The notes below the pieces were generated by a model that searched no databases, was not told where the DNA came from, and was given only the letters and a program-made list of their open reading frames with translations. Positions 47,591 to 56,240 of a stretch of 64,000 nt of DNA are shown here, in pieces. The DNA is taken from the NCBI GenBank assembly GCA_029204225.1, contig CM055096.1, forward strand, positions 45,479,346 through 45,543,345, given 5' to 3'. Positions within the stretch are counted from its first letter, which is position 1. The number at the start of each line of letters is the position of its first letter. This DNA comes from Diphasiastrum complanatum (lineage: Eukaryota; Streptophyta; Lycopodiopsida; Lycopodiales; Lycopodiaceae). Made by a program: the position numbers and the translations under genes.

Positions 47591-49164
47591 AAATGATCAG
47601 GTTATAGCAAATGAAAAGTTCATTGCCATATATTACTGACACTAGAATATTATCCGTGATTGTCCAAGAAATCTACTTTTTCCAAATAGAGTTTCAATTG
47701 CACTATCTTTCCTTGACAGTCGTCTTTAGTAATGTGGATGGTTCACGAAGGACAATGTAAAGATAATGTAATGAAGAACTCCAATAATGTTAGCTGTTCT
47801 GTCTTTCACTTTTGGAGAATAATAAATTCATCAACTTTTGCTCCTTTCCTGCTTCATTGATGCTAAGTTGTGGATGCGTTCTTAATATTGGTCTCAAATC
47901 GTCCTTCAATGTATTATCAAAAAGAAGGAAGATTGCGGCCAGCAGGTGGCAATCTAATACCTGTTTTTTAATTAAAAAAGAAGTTCCGACCCAGTACGTT
48001 CCAGCCCAAAAGGGTCGGAACGGGTTTCTAAGGATTTTACTGAGTCTAGCATCTCTTAAGATAGAATGGCATGTGTCAAATATATCTTTTCTCAACATCA
48101 GAACATTGCATTTTTGTCTGCTTAAAAAATTTGCATGCTCTTGAACGGCACTGCCTCAAAACTATACAGTTTCTCATCAGACACAAAGCAAACTATAATA
48201 ACGTTCGTTGATCGTATTTTAACTTAGATTTTCTGAAGGCTATATTTTAATATTAAGAAACAACTTGGTAAATATACCGTGTTTTGCAGTAGATAGCTTC
48301 TGCAATAATCCAAAACATCGTGTTTCAGCCATTGAACGCCAAAGATCACTCCGAAAATACCGAGTGAACATAACATAGTCGCATTTTTTAGTTGAATATT
48401 ATCAAATCACTTGACCTGAGAAAGACTACGTCTTACATCAATGTAGTGCAGTCTGTCAGGTGTCCCCAAAATGCCTTGACAGGCCATTCAGAAGAAGCAG
48501 CCCATTGTTTAACAGTACAGAATTCTATATTCCGACATTCTCAATGAAATATACTATTTGCTCAAGGCCTTTTATGTTTAAAATGGAAAAGCTTCTCCTG
48601 GCTGTAAGCCCGCATATAGTAAAAGTTAAGGTTTAAATTAAAAACTCTTGCTTTCGTAGAGGGCTGCGCGTTACCCCAAAAAGCTTTACTACAACCTAAG
48701 AAGCCTGCTAGCATGCTGGCAACCACACTCGGAAACGCTCAAAGCCTCCAGTAATGGGTCTTCATTATTGAATTCCCAAAAAGCAGATAGCTGTTGATGG
48801 ATCAACTTTTAGCCTTGGGATTGGGAGTAGCTTATCTTAAAAAGTTACAGGAAGTACTGCATTGTTTTGGTGAAGGTGTTTTAGCACTTTTTAGCAGCTT
48901 ATGCTTTTATATTTTATCGACCTGCACGATCTATCTATATTCTTGTAGTAAAGTAGGCCACGATCGAGGGGTGAAGCCACCATGGCTTACATGCTGTTGG
49001 TTTTTACCAAAGGCAATCCAAATACCCTATGTTTGTAATGAGCATTGTGCCGTGATGGAAGTACGTACTTACAATTACGGAGTAACTAATTGATGGATCA
49101 CGATAATGTAGTGGAAACACATTCATGATTCTTGTAAAGAACAAGTTACAAGCAGTGCCCACAT
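47591..49164. other. Spacer without a recognised gene
   Basis: Short frames only. The sequence GTTCC(G)A(C)CC...GGGTCGGAAC near 47985-48022 forms an imperfect inverted repeat. Confidence 0.4.
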
Positions 49165-49600
49165 GACAGAGATAATCTGAAAAGTCTCACAATCAACCAC
49201 TATTTTAAAATTTATTGGCTTAATCATGAAACATAGATCTGAAAAGTCTCCCAAACAACGCACTAATAATATAATTTACTGGCTAACATGGAATCTGTCT
49301 TGTGAGCAACCATTAATTTTAAATTTTTATAGAATCTGAAAAGTCTTACAAATAGCCACAAATTTTAGAATTAGTTGGCTACTCATGAAACATAGAAGTT
49401 GATGACAAGAATTAACTGGATAGAATTTAAAAAGTTTCACAAACAACCTGAGATCTTAAAATTATATGGGCTAATCATGAAACATCCAATTGAAATCTCT
49501 TAAGAACAACCATCAATTTTAGATTTCTCTAATAATCAAATCATGAATTGAGAATGTAAAAGGTCTTACAAACAACTAGTTTTAAAATTTATGGATTAAG
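49165..49600. repeat. Degenerate ~85-bp tandem array
   Basis: Five to six diverged copies of a unit with core TCTGAAAAGTCTCACAAACA, then ACCA.(T)AATTTTAAAATTTA and TTGGCTAATCATGAAACAT, run head-to-tail. Copy length varies between about 70 and 100 bp. The array is AT-rich and non-coding. Confidence 0.7.
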
Positions 49601-49869
49601 TATCAAATTAGCACAAATGCAATGTATCAAAATAGATCATAAATCCTAATAGGAGGAAATTTATCATGTGCTTTTCTCAATTGATTTTAACTCTGGTTAG
49701 CCTAATAATTCACCTTTGTAACTTACTAACAAGAGAAATTTGCTAAAGATTCTTGGGTAAGCTAGAGGGAATCAAACTCAAGGCCAAATGGTTAGTGGTG
49801 TCCTCAAAGCTTTAGCGTGGCCATGGCCCATATTTTGGTTTAGGATTCAAACTAGGGGTCTAGGATTTA

Positions 49870-50290
49870 TGTATAGGGAAAGACCTCCTTCAAGGGCAAA
49901 CCAATTTTTTTTTTCACATCGATTGGTTTTTCTCACAACATTATGCTCGTAAAGCCCATGAGCTAATGCCATGTGTCTCATCATCAAGAGAATTTTGAAA
50001 TTTAAAGTTCTTGGAATTACAAAGATTTAAACATTGAAGGTTTCTATGTACAAGGGGTAGCCCTCCCTCGAGGGCTTTCCGATTTTTGAGAGCTTGGACT
50101 TGAGGTTGTAGCCTGAGGACCCGAACTCTTAAAATTGGGCCTCTGCCTAAAAACTGAGCAATTTCCTTTCACATTGACTTGTTTTGTCGGGGCCATTACA
50201 CTCATCAACCCATGGGGCTTTATAGGTGTAATGTTCCATGTCTCACCATCAAGGGAATTTTGAGATCTAAAGTTTTTGAAAGTACAAATA
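49870..50290. repeat. Two-copy ~200-bp diverged duplication
   Basis: Two segments (about 49870-50030 and 50045-50290) share the order: C-rich AAGGGC/GAGGGC start, TTTCACAT.GA(C)TTG, CATTA(T/C).CTC(G/A)T, CCCATG(A/G)G, ATGT(G/C)TC(T)CA(T/C)CATCAAG.GAATTTTGA(A/G)AT.TAAAGTT, and end in TACAAA. Confidence 0.6.
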
Positions 50291-50819
50291 CAAATCATTG
50301 AATGTTCTTACGACTGAGATAACATCTAGTTACTTCAAGTCTTGGCCTCGTCTCAAATAATAGTTGCTCAAAATAAAAAACTCCTTACCATGGAATGTAA
50401 CTAGTTTCAATGTGCTTTATGATTGAAGCAATTGGAGGTTTGTTAGATAAGAATTCTATAGAAGGAAAATAACCACTTTCTTTTAAAAACCAAAGGAATT
50501 TGCGGCAAGAAATTTGGTTTAAAAAATATAACTAGAGGATTTGAAATACAATGATAACCGTTGTCATGTGAGCTCAAGATACATTTAAATGGTTAAAAAT
50601 TAAAAAATAAAATGATTGTGATTCAAGAAAAATAAAAAAACACATTTTAAAGCTCAAAATCACCTAAGAGTTACAACTCAACTTTTAGCAAATCGTCACA
50701 ATAGCTTACTGCTATAGCGACGAAGCTAACAAGGTGATCAAAGAAGGTCACGAGAGGCCCTAAATTACACCAAATTTTAGTGCCATAGTGTGTTGGATCT
50801 ACAAATCAAATGAATTTGA

Positions 50820-51015
50820 ATGTTTTGATTCATAAAGAAGTGCATCCAAAGAGTCGAGTTTTTGCAATAAAGTACTTAGCAATGTGGCAAAGTTTTTTGT
50901 GTGCATGTACCTTAGATTTTAAGACATTCACTTTAAAGGTCACATTTGCAAAAAATCTATTGACCAACTTGAACACGTAGTATTTCCTTTTACAAGACAA
51001 CGCCAAAAAGTAGAA
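50820..51015 (-). repeat. Dispersed repeat, left copy (coding-like)
   Basis: On the minus strand the frame contains KYYVFKLVNRFFANVTFKV and KKLCHIAKYFIAKTRLFGCT. A homologous copy in the same orientation lies at 62417-62620 (NYVLKLVNGVCAEVTIKV, then in another frame KK.(F/L)CHI...ART.). Both are broken. The source gene or element is not recognised. The two copies flank the 51.7-60.9 kb gene cluster. Confidence 0.6.
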
Positions 51016-51764
51016 CATTTGTACAAACTAACAATGTATATGTAGGGCTTGTAAGGCCTATGAGAAAGTTTTGATTGTTATGTCTAGTTGGGTATACATA
51101 GCTATTATATAGTGAGTTTTTGTTTGGAACTATTAGCATTACGAGATGATCCTGCAGGATTTGCATATGAGTGTAGTAGTTGCATGAAATTTTTTGTAAC
51201 AAGGGTTGTTGAATTTGGTAATTTTGTTTGGTAGTTAAAAACAAAAATATGTTGGATGGTGATACAACCAATATGTCTCAATTGTTGGTTCTATGCTTGT
51301 TATTTGAATTTCTAAGAAGCTGATGTTAAAATTTCACAATTCTAGCTTGACCAATTTTGGTCATATGGCTTGTAAATTGTATTATGGTCATGTTGTGGCT
51401 TGTCACATGTGACAAATAGCATAGGATACTCTTTGTAAGTCTCATTCCTAACCTAGCATAGGAGTGGCACCTTTGGAGTGAGTCCAAATAGTGCTTTGAT
51501 AAGCTAGAGAGAAAATAGGAGCTAAAAATAGCATGTTTTTCATTGTTTTGGGATCTCGAGATCTTGACCCCAAGTAAGGGTGGATCCAATGACCTATTAG
51601 GTTATATGTTAGGGCTAGGGTATGATAAGTTCAGAGGTGCCCTAATATGCTCAGATCTGAACTTGAAAAGTATAAATGTATGATGGGGTTTCCATCCAAA
51701 AATTAAGAAAAATCGAGTTTTTCCACTTCTATCATCATTGTCTTTTGGTGGCGAGTTCTAGCTA

Positions 51765-52971
51765 TTGGATGTGACCCACAAAGCAATATTGTCTCAATTT
51801 CTGTTTGTAATGAAAAAGACTCTGATGGCTCTTGGATACCACGTATCTATAGAAAATTTCACTGGGTTCTCATGCATCCCTCATCAAGAGGTGTTTTTGG
51901 TAGAAAGAGATAATCAAATATGGATTATAGGAATTTTTGGGAAGGTAGAATTTTAGACTTCAAAGTTTCACCCGGTGGTCATTCCATTTCAGAGGTCTTC
52001 ATTCAACATGTCTACATGCATAAAGAAATTAGAGTGGAAGTTCAAATGACAGACTCAAATGCAATTGTAAGTTTTGGAGAATTTTTTGCTTTGAGCTTTG
52101 CATTAATCATTTATACGTGTATCTGAGTATTTAGATGACATATAATTTTATGGATTTGTGCAGATTTGTATCCATCAAGCATAATCGACTGACAACCTAT
52201 ACAATCCCTTGTTGGCATCATGGACGTTATTCATTCTGATATTGGTCTTTTGCAATACAAGAACCGCTCCACGAGATCACTTTTGGATTCTTGTATTTTC
52301 TTCTATGATTCATTTTACACACCATCCAATTTAGGTGGAAAATTAGAGGCGATATCATTACCCTCTTTCTCAAGCGAAGAATGAATTCCTCCAGATTCCA
52401 CCATAGCAGAGAGCTTCCGATCAAGGTTTTTTATGGACATTCAAAACTGTATGAAATGTAGCACTGGTTCAAAAAACAATAGATTGCACTGGTTTTTGCC
52501 TATTGTAATATTTGTTGATTTTTTGTTAAATGTAATATTCGTAGAACAATGACAATGTTTATTTGTAGTGATTTAACAGACAATATGTTATCAAGCCTCC
52601 TTGATGATCATTGGGATAAAAAGAGTAATGGCAATATCGAGTGCATAGTTAATAGATCGTCAATGAAATTTAGATATCTTATAGAAAAACAAGTGCTTTC
52701 TTTAACATTTTATTATAGAAGATGGTCCAAAGTTGGCAATGGATGAAAAACATTGGATCAGGATTTTACAGTGAATCATCAAGATCAAATAGAAATCCAG
52801 GTGAGAAAAAATAATTCTACTCTTACAACAATTGAGGTGGAAGAAGATTGGACACTCGATCACATTCGATTAGAGCTTACATTGCTGCAATATGATATTC
52901 CTAAACACTTCTGTTTTCGAGTCAACGAGAGATTGGTAGGTGTATGTGTATTTATTTCAGTACACATTTGA
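51765..52971 (+). pseudogene. Decayed gene with a beta-grasp-like segment
   Basis: Several protein-like pieces in shifting frames suggest one decayed gene. Segment 1 (51810-51953) contains MALGYHVSIENFTGFS and QIWIIGIFGKVEF. Segment 2 (51920-52072) has SPGGHSISEVFIQHVYMHKE and meets an excellent splice donor (ATT|GTAAGT at 52071). The last segment (52753-52940) reads IEIQVRKNNSTLTTIEV, WTLDHIRLEL and FCFRVNERLV. That alternation of strands and a helix, ending before a donor-like GTAGGT, is what a ubiquitin-like (beta-grasp) domain would give, but I base this on pattern only. A TATA-like AGTATAAATG lies at about 51668. No family is named. Confidence 0.4.
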
Positions 52972-53389
52972 AATGACTTTCAATGATTTTATCTGAACAT
53001 GTTTCAGTGTTTTCGGTATTGCAATATTTCATTTAACATAATCTCAATGTTGATATTGTTTAACAAGTTTCTTTGATGTACATGTAAGACCAAGACAAGA
53101 AAGTTGCATAGAGTGCAAGGACTTAAATAGAAGCATAGAGATTGTTGAAACCGCATAAACATTGGGATGATAGACGAGCAACAACAATGTACTTTTTCAA
53201 AAAAAAAGGAATACAAAGAAGTCTCAAATGACTTCAAGATTTCATTGAGCAATTTGTATTTAGTATTTTAGAAAATGTACATTCGTGGCATTCAGTAATA
53301 GCCCACTTTCTATTTGCCTATCTATTGTTCTATGCATCATCATGTGATGATATATTTCTATGTGTCTGTCGGAACTTATGTGACAATAT

Positions 53390-54079
53390 TTACATTTCAA
53401 TTAAAGGTGCCTGAAGCATATCCTCGAGCACTGTAACCTCATCCACAGATCCCCTAGCAGGTTCATCCGAGGCACCTTCATGCTTGTAGGGCCTTGCACA
53501 CGATAGTAAAATTTCCAACATTTCATGCCGATACTGATGAATCACATTTGTTGATACCTCAGGACATTGGAACTGCAAGATAAAATATCAAGTGTATGTA
53601 TGTATTAGCCAATGTTTCAAAAAATATAAATTCACAAAGTTAACAATATATAATCAGGATATTGGAACATTGAAAAAAATACCTCACTGATACTAGCATC
53701 TGGAGGTTGCACCATATACCAATCCAAGAACGATTTAACATTCCAGATTGAATACCATTCGCAGCTGAAAGCATCGTCTTGTTGCGAAGACTGAAAAATC
53801 ACAGCAAAAACCTCCATGCCATCATGCAAATAAAAAACGTAATAAGATTCTTTTTACCTTTGCATCAACAACCTCTATGTTGGTATTTACAATTAGCCCA
53901 TCCGGCCTGGGCAATAGCTCCACCATCCTTTTGTACATGGATTTAACCATGGAATGGGTGGCATGCAAAGAATTCATTGTCATGCACACAGGTGTGCAGC
54001 TTCTAGTCGAATCCACTTTCATGGATATGACGTGCACACTCCAATGTTTGGAGAAGGACAAGCAATGGATTACTAGAAT
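53390..54079 (-). pseudogene. Ulp1/SENP-like cysteine protease segment (exons 2-4)
   Basis: These exons form the C-terminal half of a C48 peptidase fold. Exon 2 carries KHWSVHVISMK with the catalytic His. The position normally occupied by the catalytic Asp (about 20 residues on, before SL) reads MNSL, that is Asn. Exon 3 carries SSQQDDAFSCEWYSIWNV, with the oxyanion-hole Gln and the nucleophile Cys, but Ser and Glu replace the usual D before and G after the Cys. Exon 4 ends with EMLEILLSC and an acidic tail. C48 enzymes cut SUMO or similar modifiers from proteins. With Asn for Asp, activity is doubtful, though some thiol proteases work with Asn in that place. Confidence 0.7.
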
Positions 54080-54841
54080 CTATAAGAGTTTCCAAAAGAC
54101 AAATCTTACAGAAAACAAATATTACAAGAAGAAACTATCTTACTTTGAACAGTATGTGATGATGAACATTGATGCCTCCTTGCTAGTGTGCCTGAAGAGC
54201 CTTCTGGCTTTCCTCTCTTTATTCAACAGATGCCCAAAAAATGGAGATACAACAAAAATCTCCTTCGTGATTGTATATGTATATTTATGTACATAGTATG
54301 CACAAGCAGATTCAACTACTGTGTCTGAGATATATGAGGTCTTCTCTTTTAGCTCCCTACAATGCGGGTCTTTGATATGCATTGGAAAATTAATATCTTC
54401 TATACAAAACATAAACTCCCTTCTGAGATCTTCTATTTTCTTGGCTATATACAAGTCAAAATCAATGTACCTCTCAGAATCAAAAAATGTGTCTTTAGGT
54501 TTATTCGGAAGTTTGATGTGCAACTCTTTATCAGTTACATCAACAACAGAAACAATCATGTCCAGCACTGTATTTAGGTCATCCTCATGTATAGAAGGAG
54601 AACCGTGTAGTTGATGATCAGGGGTTAGGGGAGGACTCTCAACCAGTGGAATTGCGGACGTACTAGCCAGATCTTTTCTAATGGGAGGAGGTGAGGGTGA
54701 AGAGCTGGGAGACCTGGGCTTGGGTTGCGAACGCTTGGGATGTGCTTGCTTTCTCTTTTCGCGGGGTGGGACATGCCCCCTTTCAAGAGGAACTTGCCTC
54801 TGTGTGAATCCAGACTTAAAAATGCTGTCATAGGTGTTTCA

Positions 54842-55213
54842 AAGCCTCATGACAAGAAGCATGTCCTTGGGCATCAATGTCACCCTCTTGCCATGAATGG
54901 AGCACAACATCGAATCCTCAAACAATTTTGTCTGGAAGCCCTCGTATGTAGTATGGAGGGCCTCCAATGCAGTGATATTCCACCTCACTGCATAGGGCAG
55001 ATGGATGGTCATATCTTGTGTAACCTCCCTCACAGCCCGATAGAAGGCTGCTTTCGGGATCAAAAGTTTGGTGTTCCTCTGCAAGGCCCTGATGTCCCTT
55101 AACCATGGACGGTGAGGTCTTCCACGTCTTTGCGGATGTACAGGTTCAGATGTCTGGGGACGGGACGGTTGAACAAAACTGGTAAGCCTAGCGGTTTGCT
55201 TCGTCCGAGCCAT
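54842..55213 (-). CDS. Histone H3-like domain (CENH3-like), 124 codons to TGA
   Basis: Listed separately because this part is uninterrupted from ATG and could be made as a 124-residue protein if the TGA is real. The first eight residues after Met (ARTKQTAR) equal canonical H3, so H3 R2, K4 and R8 are kept, but position 9 is Leu instead of Lys and the tail lacks the K14, K27 and K36 contexts. The core has features of centromeric H3: a loop 1 four residues longer than H3, Trp after Arg before alpha2, and DSMLC...RVTLM in alpha3. It also keeps FEDSMLC(S)IH(G)KRVT and MPKD as in ordinary H3. The G-T-V-A stretch before alphaN is missing. It ends at the MRL where the usual RG-rich C-terminus would start. 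Confidence 0.85.
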
Positions 55214-55513
55214 TGAGGCCGGATATCTATACCATGCGAGGACAGAGACACAGCAGAAGAGACACTGAGAACTCTAAGGGTGATATCGCTACGACACGAG
55301 AGAGTGGCAGAGTCAGGCGGGGAGAGGCAGGGGCTTGCATGATGGTGATACTGGGAAAGTCAGACTGATATCGCTACGACGCGAGAGGGTGTAAGGAACA
55401 TTAATGGGGACGAGGTCGCTCGCGTGTTGGCGATATCACGAATGCAGGTCGTATGGAAGCAATCAAACGTGACAACAAATTACGTGAAAACCTGTACAAT
55501 CCCCGGGAATGGA

Positions 55514-55978
55514 CTTATATAGGGGAAAAAAATTGGCACGTGTGAATACCAGCGACACGTGGCCCAGTCAGTAGCTGAGATGTGGAACCACACGTCTGTA
55601 TACGCACGTGTGAAACTGCACGTCTGGATCAACTCGTGTGGGATCCCACGTGGGGACACATGGCTGAATGGATCAACGACATGTGTTCTCACATGTATAG
55701 GCTCGCACGTGTGGTCATGTGGCCCAATCAGTACCTGACATGTGGGAACACACTCCTGTATCTGCACGTGTGGCCACGCGGTCGAATGGTTTGGTGATGT
55801 GTATTCTGGCATGTGTTAGCTCGCACGTGTGGGCACGTGGCCGAATGACAGATTGACGCGTATTGTAGCATGTGTGGTCTCACACATGTGGACGATTGTA
55901 TTACGTGCCATAGATCTGATCCGCTGTTGGATCGACGAGTGTACAACTTGGATTTTATTGATTTTTAGCTATATAAAT
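55514..55978. promoter_or_regulatory. Divergent promoter with facing TATA boxes
   Basis: On the minus strand CCTATATAAG (55523-55514) lies about 305 bp before the H3-Ulp1 start codon. On the plus strand TATATAAAT (55970-55978) lies about 269 bp before the ATG at 56241. Between them is a CACGTG-rich tandem repeat. The near-equal leader lengths and the shared motif block indicate that the two genes are transcribed divergently from one regulatory region. Confidence 0.7.
55530..55895. repeat. CACGTG-rich ~60-bp tandem repeat
   Basis: About five or six diverged copies of a roughly 60-bp unit with the pattern CTCGCACGTGTGG, CACGTGGCC(G/C)AAT and ACATGTG. CACGTG occurs eight times (55537, 55556, 55605, 55647, 55706, 55765, 55824, 55834), plus several ACATGT variants. 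CACGTG is the plant G-box/E-box core bound by bZIP and bHLH factors. Confidence 0.85.
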
Positions 55979-56240
55979 GTTGTTTGATCAGTTAAAACAT
56001 TTCGCTAAGTTTTGGATTTTCACTCATTATAGCTCTCTGTGTGAACACTATTATTTCTTTGCAGTATTGCTACCACGTGCGAATCTTTCACAGATTCTAG
56101 ACGATCTAAGATCCCTCGTGTCATTCCGATATCAGCTGATTCACCAATATCACCATCACGCGAGGATTTCCTGATTGTCTTCTTACTCCTTGCCACCCCG
56201 CGTCGTAGCGATACTCGGCCCTACTGGTCATACTTTCGAG

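Larger units (their letters stand above)
53390..55213 (-). pseudogene. Histone H3-like / Ulp1 (C48) protease fusion gene
   Basis: Four exons on the minus strand: 55213-54144, about 54079-53858, 53790-53683 and 53572-53390, roughly 526 codons. The start is fixed by an ATG giving MARTKQTAR. Residues 1-38 are a short H3-type tail with a RGRP AT-hook-like motif. Residues 39-124 are the histone fold: LLIPKAAFYRAVREV (alpha1), a lengthened loop with VRW, ALEALH (alpha2), LFEDSMLCSIHGKRVTLM and PKDMLL (alpha3). An in-frame TGA (54841-54839) follows MRL, yet the frame stays open for 231 more codons: a Lys/Arg/Ser/Pro linker (REKRKQAHPKRSQPKPRSP), then a helix-rich part. The protease part shows KHWSVHVIS (catalytic His), a MNSLHATH segment where the family has (D)SL, and QDDAFSC (oxyanion Gln and catalytic Cys six apart, as in Ulp1). 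Introns 2 and 3 are phase-0 GT-AG. The first junction (54143-54080) is off by one base, so the gene is probably damaged. Confidence 0.8.
55270..56216. repeat. Inverted, related leader sequences around the divergent promoter
   Basis: In the leader of the minus-strand gene the motif GATATCGCTACGAC(A/G)CGAGAG occurs at about 55274-55294 and 55370-55390, with CGCGTGTTGGCGATATCAC at about 55413-55431. The leader of the plus-strand gene has the reverse complement CGCGTCGTAGCGATAC at about 56198-56213 and a CCGATATCAG...TATCACCATCACGCGAGG block at about 56127-56165, matching TATCACCATCATGC(A)AG read on the other strand at about 55337-55352. Both genes therefore carry versions of the same 5' leader in mirror orientation. 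Confidence 0.65.

Noticed and set aside
54105-54143. 39-bp intron at the first junction of the histone-Ulp1 gene
   Set aside because: It would fit the phase, but it is too short for a plant intron and the resulting frame meets a TAG. The longer intron to 54080 has a good acceptor but is off by one base, which is reported as damage.
53822-54296. Plus-strand 139-codon frame over the Ulp1-like exon
   Set aside because: It is the antisense shadow of the protease exons, which have splice sites and catalytic motifs on the minus strand.
54725-55102. Plus-strand 125-codon frame over the histone domain
   Set aside because: Antisense shadow of the histone H3-like frame.
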